Assembly: GCA_034437315.1 (NCBI GenBank)
Contig: DAOTUC010000142.1
Coordinates: forward strand, 1 to 8,113
DNA from: DSAR01 sp034437315
GTDB lineage: Bacteria; Chloroflexota; Anaerolineae; B4-G1
DNA: 8,113 nucleotides
Direction: 5' to 3'
Under the pieces are notes generated by a model. It did not search any database. It worked only from the letters and a program-made list of their open reading frames with translations, and was not told the origin of the DNA. A program made the translations under genes and the position numbers. Positions 1 to 5,948 of this stretch are shown here, piece after piece (position 1 is the stretch's first letter; every line of letters begins with the position of its first letter).

Positions 1-795
1 ATCTTGGGCTATGGCCTCGTGCCAGCCGGAGAAATCGGTCGTGATCTTGACCTCGATCTGCTCCAGATGCTCCGGTGGGAATTTCAGATGCATCACCTGG
101 CGCAGGGGGAGGCCATCGACATTCAGCCACAGTTCACCCTGACCCGTCATCCCCACGTACTGCCGGGCCACGTCCAGGTTCACGCCGGGGGGCAATTTGC
201 CCTTGCGCGCCAACTCCGCTTCTAATTGATCGCGCATATAGGCGGCAAAGGCGGGGCCGTCCACATCGAACGTGTAGCGGGTCACGGCCAGGCCGCCGCG
301 ACTCTCCGGCGCTGCCCGGCGCACCTCTTTGGCCGCCGCCAGGAACGTCAGCAGGTCTCGATTGGGAGCAAAGAGACCGGTCATATCATTGACCTCGCGC
401 CAATCGCTGTGGGCCACCCGCCCCACGGCCTTGCCGTCTGCGACCTGGATCTCGATGGCGTCTTGGTCCGTCTGAGCATTGCCGCCATCGGCCCAGAGCT
501 TCATCGCCAACGTCTCGGCAGAGAGATCGGCGGCGCCTTCTATGTAAATGCGCTGCTGGCTGCTGCTCAGGCCGACGTTCTCCAATCGGGGCAGCGGCCA
601 GGTGGTCTGAATGATGGTCGTGTGGTAGCGATATTCCCCGGCCTGTCGCGCTTGCTGCCAGGCGGCCTGCAGGGGATTGTCGGGCGCGGACGCCTGTCCC
701 TGGGCCGTTCGCGCCAGCACGAGCGCTATCAGACAGACCAACAGAATGGGCAGAGACAACCATTTGAGACTGGATGCTCGTTTTTTGGATGTCAT
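1..795 (-). CDS. Secreted protein, LolA/LppX-like fold suspected (3' end outside window)
   Basis: An open frame of 265 codons starts with ATG at 793-795 and runs leftward off the window without a stop, so the C-terminus is missing. A strong GAGGAGG-type ribosome site sits about 6 bases upstream. Residues 1-10 are basic (MTSKKR...), residues 11-28 are hydrophobic, and an AQGQA segment near 31-35 could be a signal-peptidase site. There is no lipobox: the one Cys (21) lies inside the hydrophobic core. The exported part begins with a YRYHTTIIQTT strand-like run (55-65) and later has TGQGELWLNVDGLPLRQV (217-234). These alternating strand patterns recall LolA/LppX-type lipid-binding folds, but that is resemblance only. 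Similar proteins occur, to my recollection, in Chloroflexota. The gene follows tetR on the same strand after 74 bases, so the two are probably co-transcribed and the TetR protein may control it. A GCGCG-ATA-CGCGC inverted repeat (809-821) lies just upstream of the ribosome site. The function is unknown. Confidence 0.8.
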   Translation of the reverse strand, partial: MTSKKRASSLKWLSLPILLVCLIALVLARTAQGQASAPDNPLQAAWQQARQAGEYRYHTTIIQTTWPLPRLENVGLSSSQQRIYIEGAADLSAETLAMKLWADGGNAQTDQDAIEIQVADGKAVGRVAHSDWREVNDMTGLFAPNRDLLTFLAAAKEVRRAAPESRGGLAVTRYTFDVDGPAFAAYMRDQLEAELARKGKLPPGVNLDVARQYVGMTGQGELWLNVDGLPLRQVMHLKFPPEHLEQIEVKITTDFSGWHEAIAQD

Positions 796-869
796 GACCG
801 GCCTCCTCGCGCGATACGCGCACTTCTTTATTGATTTGAACGACAATCAGGTTGAGTTTCCCAAAGCCC

Positions 870-1562
870 TTACACGCCAATGCCTTTCAATATCATTTCC
901 ACTGCCGCGTCAAGCACCCGCTCAGATGACATATCGTCGTCCGTCACCTGAAGGTAGGCGTTCAGATAGGGCAGCAAAATGGGATCGACGAGGGCGATCA
1001 ACATGGCATACACCACGCGGGCCGTCGCTTCCAGGTCTACGCCGGGGCGCAGTTCGCCGCGCTGCTCTGCCCGCGCCAGGATGTCGTAGACGCTCTCGCG
1101 CAGCACCGTCGCGATGGGGCGCACCACGTTGTTGCTCAACGCCGGGTCCCCTTGATAGGCGGCGCGAGTATAAAATTTGACAAAAGCCGGCTGCGTCTGA
1201 CACCACTCCAGGTTGCCCTGGAAATAGGCCGTCAGGGCTTCGCGCAACGGCAGCGACTCCAGATGCGGGATGACGGCGTGAAAGAAATCCATCGCCAATT
1301 GCGTCACCAACTCGGTCACGAAGGTTAACAGCCCGGCGCGATTGTCGAAGTATTGATACAACGACCCGACGGAGACCCCTGCCCGCTCGGCTATCTGCGT
1401 GATGTTGATATCCGCAGGCCCTTTCTCGATAGCCTCTTCGAGAATGGCGTTCAACACCGCCTGTTGGCGGTCGAGATCGAGACGGCGAAACGTGCTCGTT
1501 ACTATGCCACGCTGTTCCAGTTTCAGAATGTGAGCGTAAATAATCGTCCAGTCTATATCCAT
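870..1562 (-). CDS. TetR/AcrR-family transcriptional regulator
   Basis: This is a 230-residue cytoplasmic DNA-binding repressor of the TetR family, dimeric by family precedent. The DNA-binding domain spans about residues 28-78. It has a helix-turn-helix at 51-72 with the classic ITQIAERAGVSVGSLYQYFDNR signature. The rest is a helical ligand/dimerisation domain (about 85-226) of normal family length. Residues 1-27 (MDIDWTIIYAHILKLEQRG...) form an N-terminal extension before the usual first helix. The ATG at 1560-1562 is preceded by GAGGG about 10 bases upstream, and no better internal start is visible, so I keep the long form. It is transcribed divergently from lacI and probably heads an operon with the secreted protein. 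Inverted repeats overlap its own -10 box, which suggests autorepression. The ligand cannot be predicted. Confidence 0.93.
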   Translation of the reverse strand: MDIDWTIIYAHILKLEQRGIVTSTFRRLDLDRQQAVLNAILEEAIEKGPADINITQIAERAGVSVGSLYQYFDNRAGLLTFVTELVTQLAMDFFHAVIPHLESLPLREALTAYFQGNLEWCQTQPAFVKFYTRAAYQGDPALSNNVVRPIATVLRESVYDILARAEQRGELRPGVDLEATARVVYAMLIALVDPILLPYLNAYLQVTDDDMSSERVLDAAVEMILKGIGV

Positions 1563-1606
1563 AGATTGTGTCCCTCACTTTCGTGTAAATTTAAAATGCA
1601 TTTCCT

Positions 1607-1633
1607 ATGAATTATGATTCATATCATATCATA
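1607..1633. promoter_or_regulatory. Putative TetR operator: overlapping inverted repeats on the tetR -10 box
   Basis: Two inverted repeats interlock here. ATGAAT (1607-1612) pairs with ATTCAT (1617-1622) around a 4-base centre. TATGAT (1613-1618) pairs with ATCATA (1623-1628), also around a 4-base centre. The second right arm is the -10 box itself, and TCATA is repeated three times in tandem at 1619-1633. TetR-family proteins commonly bind short palindromes over their own promoters, so autorepression is the natural reading. The region is AT-rich, which raises the chance of fortuitous symmetry. Confidence 0.55.
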
Positions 1634-1650
1634 GTTCATTCATTTGTCAA
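1623..1650 (-). promoter_or_regulatory. Sigma-70-type promoter of tetR
   Basis: Read on the minus strand, the -35 box is a perfect TTGACA (complement of 1645-1650). A 16-base spacer follows, then a -10 box TATGAT (complement of 1623-1628), five of six consensus bases. Transcription would start near base 1616, giving a leader of about 54 bases before the tetR ATG. The match is to housekeeping consensus; no transcript evidence is available. Confidence 0.75.
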
Positions 1651-2061
1651 GAAGTGTGTCTGTTGGTATTACAATTTTCCGCCGCTCAATCACATCAACC
1701 AACCGGCTCTTGACAGGCGTGCTCGATGTCCCGGAATCGGACCTGGCCTATGCGTCCGGGCGAGCGATCTCGCGCCCGTATTGCCGCGCAAGTTAGAGTG
1801 AGAGATGTGACGACCACGCAACCTCACCGCATGCCTGTGCCTCGGTAGACAGCGATCTGCCCGTTCGCTTACAACTGTACTTTTGCGGTTTTTATTTTCT
1901 TTTCTTCGTGTTAATTCGTGAAATTCGTGGCTGATTTGTGCTGCTCCCCCAAGGTTTGTATGCGCTCGTCGCACTTTCTACTTCAATTAGCGAGGCCATT
2001 CTAGCCCCAAACGACGTCTCGTTTTAGTGTTAACACGCTCTTAACAAAACCTTAAAGAATC
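1651..2061. other. Gene-poor intergenic region between tetR and lacI promoters
   Basis: I see no convincing gene or RNA gene in these roughly 410 bases. Bases 1681-1800 are GC-rich and contain an open frame on the plus strand, closed by TAG at 1794-1796, whose codons look coding-like but which lacks a credible start. It may be a gene remnant or chance. A 6-bp stem (CGGGCG 1757-1762 with CGCCCG 1773-1778) lies inside it without a T-run, so it is not a terminator. Bases 1880-1980 are AT-richer and hold the TTCGTG repeat listed separately. A perfect 10-bp palindrome GTGTTAACAC lies at 2027-2036, upstream of the lacI -35 box. Confidence 0.6.
1905..1940. repeat. Phased TTCGTG short repeat
   Basis: TTCGTG occurs at 1905-1910, 1915-1920 and 1924-1929, and the variant TTTGTG at 1935-1940. 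The starts are 10, 9 and 11 bases apart, close to one helical turn. It is set in an AT-rich, gene-free stretch. From memory, similar TTCGTG-TTAATTCGTG-type strings are scattered between genes of diverse environmental bacteria, and their translation yields spurious short ORFs with SHEFHE-like peptides. That recollection has not been checked by a search. It is too short and irregular to be CRISPR. Confidence 0.6.
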
Positions 2062-2090
2062 TTGACAAAGGTCTAGTACTGTGGTACTAT
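2062..2090 (+). promoter_or_regulatory. Sigma-70-type promoter of lacI-family gene
   Basis: A perfect -35 TTGACA lies at 2062-2067. A 17-base spacer follows, then -10 TACTAT at 2085-2090. The spacing is ideal, so this is a strong housekeeping-type promoter. The transcript would begin near 2097, inside the palindrome listed next, leaving a leader of about 47 bases. Confidence 0.8.
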
Positions 2091-2118
2091 TAAACCGATT
2101 TAATTAAATCGGTTTAAT
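2089..2118. promoter_or_regulatory. Perfect 30-bp palindrome, likely LacI-family operator
   Basis: Every base pairs: the left arm ATTAAACCGATTTAA (2089-2103) is the exact reverse complement of 2104-2118. Inside each arm lies a CG-centred pseudo-palindrome (AAACCGATTT at 2092-2101, AAATCGGTTT at 2106-2115), which is the LacI-family operator style. The two are 14 bases apart centre to centre. The element covers the last two bases of the -10 box and the probable transcription start, so a bound repressor would block its own gene. This could be one long site or two side-by-side dimer sites. I did not find a second copy in the window. Confidence 0.75.
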
Positions 2119-2143
2119 CCCCCTCTTTTTTGGAAGGCGCCCG

Positions 2144-3187
2144 ATGATGGATCGGAGAAAACAAGTCACAATCCGCGATGTGGCCCAGGCCGCCGGCGTC
2201 TCGGCCGGCACCGTCTCCCGGGCCATCAACGACAGCCCCCTGGTCAACGAAGAGACGCAGCAACGCATTATGGAATTCGTCAAGGAACTCAACTACGTGC
2301 CCAACATCGCCGCTCGACGGCTTTCCCTGGGCAAAACGTTGGCTGTCTCGGTCGTGGTGCCTTTTTTCACCCGGCCGTCTGTATCTGAACGCTTGAACGG
2401 CGCGATTAGTCTCCTTTCTCAAAGCCAGTACGACCTGGTCATCCACAATATCGAGACGCCCGAACAGCGGGCGGCCTGTTTCGAAACGATCCCCCATCGC
2501 GAACGTGCCGATGGGGTTTTGATCATCTCCCTTGCACCAACTGACGAAGAGGCCAGCCTGTTGGCCAACGCCGACATCCCCATCGTGCTCATCGACGCCG
2601 ACCACCCAGACCTGGATATGTTACACCAGGTCACCGTGGACGACGTCGCCGGTGGGCGCGCGGCCACCGAGTATTTGCTGGAACTGGGCCATACACGCAT
2701 TGGCTTCGTCGGCGATAGCATCGGTGACCTCATCGGAAATCCACTGAATTTTACCTCCAGCCGCGAGCGTTACGAAGGATATTGCGCCGCGTTGGCGGAT
2801 GCGGGCATTGAAGCGCGCCCGGATTATTACGGAGAAGATCAGCACGGTCGACAGCAGGCTCGGCGGCAGGCGTTGCGCATTCTGTCGCTCCCCGATAGGC
2901 CGACGGCGATCTTCGCCGCCAGTGATACGCAAGCGATCGGGGTACTGGAAGCCGCCCACGATCTAGACCTGGCTATTCCTGACGACCTATCGGTCATCGG
3001 TTACGACGACGTCGAAGTAGCCGACATCGTCGGTTTGACGACCATGCGCCAACTGCTGTTTGAATCCGGACGGCGGGGGGTTGAACTGCTGCTCGACGCG
3101 CTGGAGAATCCCGAGATCGACCCGGTGCACGAGATACTGCCCACCGAACTGGTGATCCGCCAGACGACAGCGCCGCCGTCAAGTTAG
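2144..3187 (+). CDS. LacI-family transcriptional repressor of the sugar-uptake operon
   Basis: This is a 347-residue LacI/GalR-family regulator of standard length. The helix-turn-helix spans residues 8-29 (VTIRDVAQAAGVSAGTVSRAIN), with Ala21-Gly22 at the positions that usually read the operator. The hinge helix follows at about 51-62 (VPNIAARRLSLG). The periplasmic-binding-like effector domain fills 65-340. Family landmarks there include SSRERYEGY (205-213, with the sugar-contacting Arg208), FAASDTQAIG (257-266) and VIGYDDVEVAD (284-294). Start: ATG at 2144 (or the adjacent ATG at 2147), with GGAAGG 6 bases upstream. It precedes the transporter genes in the same direction, with a 163-base gap, as agl-type loci often do. 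The effector is probably the imported sugar or a derivative. Autoregulation is indicated by the palindrome on its promoter. Confidence 0.95.
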   Translation: MMDRRKQVTIRDVAQAAGVSAGTVSRAINDSPLVNEETQQRIMEFVKELNYVPNIAARRLSLGKTLAVSVVVPFFTRPSVSERLNGAISLLSQSQYDLVIHNIETPEQRAACFETIPHRERADGVLIISLAPTDEEASLLANADIPIVLIDADHPDLDMLHQVTVDDVAGGRAATEYLLELGHTRIGFVGDSIGDLIGNPLNFTSSRERYEGYCAALADAGIEARPDYYGEDQHGRQQARRQALRILSLPDRPTAIFAASDTQAIGVLEAAHDLDLAIPDDLSVIGYDDVEVADIVGLTTMRQLLFESGRRGVELLLDALENPEIDPVHEILPTELVIRQTTAPPSS

Positions 3188-3222
3188 CGCCTGAAAAGAG
3201 CTACAGAGCTATTGGCGTCAGC

Positions 3223-3311
3223 AGCGCTTTGAGCGCTAAGAATATTGAGTTTTCTAACGAAGAGGAGGTGAGTATTGAACGATAGCACGTCGTATGCTGT
3301 AAGCGCTTTGG
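3223..3311. promoter_or_regulatory. GCGC-centred boxes in the transporter leader (candidate LacI-type operators)
   Basis: Three GCGC-centred boxes lie between lacI and the binding-protein gene. AGCGCT occurs at 3223-3228 and again at 3232-3237, three bases apart, which could also form a 6-bp hairpin. The third is TGTAAGCGCTTTGG at 3298-3311, with a perfect AAGCGCTT core at 3301-3308. It resembles a catabolite-responsive (cre/LacI-family) site with two mismatches at its right edge. AGCGCTTTG is shared exactly between 3223-3231 and 3302-3310. None matches the 30-bp palindrome, so whether the neighbouring LacI protein binds here is open. I found no strong promoter in this gap. TTGAGC (3229-3234) with TTCTAA (3252-3257) is a weak candidate. 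Confidence 0.4.
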
Positions 3312-3337
3312 ACCGTTATTACAATCACAATTCGTGA
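3275..3337 (+). CDS. Possible 20-codon leader ORF upstream of the binding-protein gene
   Basis: A TTG at 3275-3277 follows a full AGGAGG ribosome site (3263-3268) at a perfect 6-base spacing. It opens 20 codons (MNDSTSYAVSALDRYYNHNS if TTG is read as Met), closed by TGA at 3335-3337. The stop overlaps the AGGAGG of the next gene (3337-3342), so a ribosome finishing here would sit on the next start signal. This suggests translational coupling or a regulatory leader peptide. The peptide is hydrophilic and lacks the runs of one amino acid typical of classical attenuators. The TTG start and short length keep confidence low. Confidence 0.35.
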   Translation: MNDSTSYAVSALDRYYNHNS

Positions 3338-3350
3338 GGAGGAGTCTAAG

Positions 3351-4658
3351 ATGAAACGTTTGACAAGTATACTGAGTTTATTGGTCATCGCGGGCCTGTT
3401 GTTGACCGCCTGTGGCGGGCAACCGGCCTCGACCGAGGCGCCGGCGGAACCGGAAGAGCCGGCTGAAAAGAAAGTCGTCACGGTATTTGGCGCTTTCGTG
3501 GACGAGGACGCGCGGCGCTTCCAGGCGTCGATGGATCCCTTCGAGGAGCGCACGGGCATCCAAGTCGAGTACGAGGGGTCTGGGGATTTCGAGACCTTGA
3601 TCCTGGTTCGCGTCGAGGGCAACGACCCGCCGGACATCGCGGCCTTCCCACAGCCGGGGTTGCTGGCTGATTTCGTTGACAAGGGCAACGTGTTGGACCT
3701 GAGCGATTGGTTTGACGCCGATTACCTCAAGGGCCAGTACGAGGATCACTGGCTCGATATGGCGATGATGGACGGCATGATGTCGGGCGTCTGGTATCGG
3801 GCGAACGTCAAGAGCCTGGTCTGGTACCCTGTGCCGGAGTTCCAAGAGGCCGGCTACGAAATTCCAGAGACCTGGGACGAATTGCTAGCTCTGTCCGACC
3901 AGATCGTCGCGGATGGCAACACCCCGTGGTGCATCGGCATCGAGAGCGCCGGGGCGACCGGGTGGGTGGCGACCGACTGGATGGAAGACATTATGCTGCG
4001 CACCCAACCGGCGGAGAAGTATGACCAATGGGTTACGGGTGAGTTGCCGTTCAACTCTCCAGAGGTCAAGAACGCGGCTGAGATCATGGGCGAGATCTGG
4101 TTCAACGATGACTATGTGTTCGGCGGTACACCTTCGATTCTGACGACGCCGTTTGGCGATGCGCCGACGCCGATGTTTGACGATCCACCCAGCTGCTACA
4201 TGCACCGGCAGGCGAGCTTCATTCCCGCCTTCTTCCCCGAAGGCGTGACACTGGGCGAGGACGTCGATTTCTTCTATCTGCCGCCGATCAAGCCGGATGA
4301 GTTCCCCAAGCCGGTGTTGGGCGCGGGAGACCTGTTCGCCGCCTTCAACGACCGGCCCGAAGTGCGGGAGGTAATGAAATACCTGACGACGGGCGAATCG
4401 ACCAAGGCCTGGTTGCAGTCGGGCGGTTTCGTCTCGCCGCACAAGGACACGCAGCTGGATTGGTATCCGACAGAGACGGATCGCAAGTACGCGGAGATTC
4501 TTTCGGAGGCCAGCGTGTTCCGTTTCGACGGTTCCGACTTGATGCCCGGCGCAGTAGGGGCCGGGTCGTTCTGGACCGGTATGGTCGATTACGTCAGCGC
4601 GGAAGGGGAGAACCTGGACGCAGTGATGACCGACATCGACAGCTCCTGGCCTGAGTAG
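3351..4658 (+). CDS. Sugar ABC transporter substrate-binding lipoprotein (AglE/MalE-like)
   Basis: This 435-residue extracellular solute-binding protein of family 1 (CUT1 sugar transporters) captures an oligosaccharide and delivers it to the permeases. Residues 1-20 form a lipoprotein signal with lipobox LTAC, so Cys21 is acylated and anchors the protein. A flexible acidic Pro/Glu/Ala linker follows (22-40). The mature domain starts at KVVTVFGAF (41-49) and contains NDPPDIAAFPQPGLLADFV (91-109), typical of alpha-glucoside-binding proteins. Two Cys, at 194 (PWCIGIES) and 282 (PPSCYMHRQ), could form a disulfide. The aromatic-rich regions 204-227 and 358-372 probably help bind sugar. The ATG at 3351 has AGGAGG 8 bases upstream. 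It is the first main gene of the transporter operon. The exact substrate is inferred from the family and the treT neighbour (alpha-glucoside, trehalose, maltose or sucrose) and is not proven. Confidence 0.93.
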   Translation: MKRLTSILSLLVIAGLLLTACGGQPASTEAPAEPEEPAEKKVVTVFGAFVDEDARRFQASMDPFEERTGIQVEYEGSGDFETLILVRVEGNDPPDIAAFPQPGLLADFVDKGNVLDLSDWFDADYLKGQYEDHWLDMAMMDGMMSGVWYRANVKSLVWYPVPEFQEAGYEIPETWDELLALSDQIVADGNTPWCIGIESAGATGWVATDWMEDIMLRTQPAEKYDQWVTGELPFNSPEVKNAAEIMGEIWFNDDYVFGGTPSILTTPFGDAPTPMFDDPPSCYMHRQASFIPAFFPEGVTLGEDVDFFYLPPIKPDEFPKPVLGAGDLFAAFNDRPEVREVMKYLTTGESTKAWLQSGGFVSPHKDTQLDWYPTETDRKYAEILSEASVFRFDGSDLMPGAVGAGSFWTGMVDYVSAEGENLDAVMTDIDSSWPE

Positions 4659-4676
4659 GTTTCAGCACATAAGGGT

Positions 4677-4686
4677 TTAGCGCTCA
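4677..4686. repeat. TTAGCGCTCA box, inverted copy of the leader 10-mer
   Basis: TTAGCGCTCA at 4677-4686 is the exact reverse complement of TGAGCGCTAA at 3230-3239. The match is in the gap after the binding-protein gene, while the partner lies in the gap before it. The AGCGCT core is palindromic, so the extra matching bases on both sides are what make the match notable. It may be a regulator-binding site, or chance. Confidence 0.35.
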
Positions 4687-4750
4687 TTCGGCTGTGATGC
4701 GGGTGAGAGGCTTGAATGAATCGAAGGGAGTGATGGAAGTGGGTAAAGCG

Positions 4751-4797
4751 CAGGAGCAGGGAGACTGAGGATCGGTCGCCCTGCTCCTGTGTGTTTT
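4751..4797 (+). terminator. Long hairpin between binding-protein and permease genes (partial terminator or mRNA stabiliser)
   Basis: CAGGAGCAGGG (4751-4761) pairs perfectly with CCCTGCTCCTG (4779-4789), 11 bp. After one A-G mismatch the stem continues with GACTGA (4763-4768) against TCGGTC (4772-4777), including one G-U pair, and a GGA loop. A T-rich tail follows, with TTTT at 4794-4797. It stands 93 bases past the lipoprotein stop and 46 before the permease start. Such hairpins in sugar-transporter operons usually reduce read-through or protect the upstream mRNA, so that the binding protein is made in excess over the permeases. Confidence 0.75.
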
Positions 4798-4835
4798 CCT
4801 TTGATTTTGGCCCTTTTCCAAGTGAGGAGAAAATA

Positions 4836-5948
4836 ATGGAAGCACAAACTGAAAGCAGGGTACAAACGGGTTTTCTGGGTTGGTTTGCGACGGGCCTGGG
4901 GCGTTTCCTGATCTCCCTGCTCGTGCCCGTCATCGCTTTTTTGGTGATGTGGCAGGGATTTATCTTTCTGCGAGATGGGAACGCGCCCAAGCTGGTCACC
5001 GTCATCGTCGCCATCATCTGGGGGGTGGGTGGTATCGGGTTGTTGTACGTGTTATCGAACTGGATCGTCGATCAGTTGCCTCAGGGTTGGGCAGCCCAGT
5101 TGCGGCCCTACGTGTTCGCCGGGCCCGCGCTGGTCATCTTGGGCTGGTATCTGTTGTTGCCCACGCTGCGGACGTTGTACGCCAGTTTCTTCGACGCGCG
5201 GACCGCGAATTTCGTCGGGCTAGATAATTACGTATTCGCTTTGACCGATCCCAAGATGATCGAATCGTTCCGCAACAACCTGTTGTGGTTGTTCGTTGGG
5301 ACATTCTTCAGCGTGGCCTTTGGTCTGCTAATCGCCATTCTGGCCGATCGTTCCAAATTCGAGACGATCGCCAAATCGTTGATCTTTATGCCAATGGCGA
5401 TCTCATTCGTTGGCGCCGGCGTGATCTGGCGCTTCATCTACTTCTACAAGCCGCCGAACGTGGAGCAGATCGGGCTGCTGAACACCATTTTGGTCGCCCT
5501 TGGCGGGTCTCCGCAGGCCTGGCTTACGATACGACCGTGGAATAACTTCTTCCTCATCGTCATCCTGGTCTGGTTGCAGACCGGTTACGCGATGGTGCTG
5601 CTATCGGCCGCGCTGAAGGGGGTGCCGGATGAGTTGCTGGAGGCGGGCCGCATTGACGGGGCCAGCGAGATTCAGATATTCTTCAATATCCTGATTCCCT
5701 ACATCTGGGGGACGATCGTGACCGTCTCCACGACTATCGTCATCCTGACGCTGAAAATCTTCGACATCGTGTTCGTGATGACGAACGGCAATTACGGCAC
5801 CGAGGTGATGGCGAGTCAACAGTACAAACAGATGTTCAAGTTCCAGCACTTCGGTCGAGGGGCGTCGGTGGCCATTCTGTTGTTGGTCGCCGTCATCCCG
5901 GTGATGTGGTACAACCTCAAGCAATTTGGTGAGCAGGAGACTTTCTGA
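4836..5948 (+). CDS. Sugar ABC transporter permease (AglF/MalF-like)
   Basis: This 370-residue inner-membrane permease is one of the two channel subunits of the importer. I start it at the ATG at 4836-4838, preceded by GAGGAG 6 bases away. An earlier in-frame ATG at 4791 lies in the hairpin tail and has no ribosome site. Predicted membrane segments are near 22-45, 53-75, 92-110, 146-170, 180-203, 236-262, 290-315 and 343-360. The first two form an N-terminal extension beyond the usual six, as in MalF/AglF-type proteins. The ATPase-coupling EAA loop is clear at 269-288 (EAGRIDGASEIQIFFNILIP). Its TGA shares one base with the next ATG (TGATG at 5946-5950), so the two permeases are translationally coupled. 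The heterodimer would be energised by an ATPase not encoded here. Confidence 0.93.
   Translation: MEAQTESRVQTGFLGWFATGLGRFLISLLVPVIAFLVMWQGFIFLRDGNAPKLVTVIVAIIWGVGGIGLLYVLSNWIVDQLPQGWAAQLRPYVFAGPALVILGWYLLLPTLRTLYASFFDARTANFVGLDNYVFALTDPKMIESFRNNLLWLFVGTFFSVAFGLLIAILADRSKFETIAKSLIFMPMAISFVGAGVIWRFIYFYKPPNVEQIGLLNTILVALGGSPQAWLTIRPWNNFFLIVILVWLQTGYAMVLLSAALKGVPDELLEAGRIDGASEIQIFFNILIPYIWGTIVTVSTTIVILTLKIFDIVFVMTNGNYGTEVMASQQYKQMFKFQHFGRGASVAILLLVAVIPVMWYNLKQFGEQETF

Noticed and set aside
226..834. Plus-strand open frame of 202 codons across the secreted-protein gene
   Set aside because: It opposes a minus-strand frame with a strong ribosome site, a signal peptide and coherent strand-rich sequence, while the plus-strand product has no family features.
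1757..1778. CGGGCG/CGCCCG stem as an intrinsic terminator
   Set aside because: No T-run follows on either strand and no gene ends nearby.
1797..1900. tRNA or other structured RNA in the tetR-lacI gap
   Set aside because: I looked for cloverleaf arms and a T-loop GTTCRAAYC-type signature and found none.
1905..1940. CRISPR array
   Set aside because: The units are only 6 bases long with 3-5 base gaps. There are no spacer-length intervals and no cas genes.
1690..1974. Minus-strand open frame of 94 codons through the TTCGTG repeat
   Set aside because: Part of its product (SHEFHELTRRKENKN) is simply the repeat translated, and the rest is Arg/His-rich. I see no ribosome site, so I treat it as spurious.
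4791..4835. Upstream ATG as the start of the first permease
   Set aside because: It lies in the tail of the hairpin and lacks a ribosome site, whereas ATG 4836 has GAGGAG at ideal spacing and gives a normal permease N-terminus.
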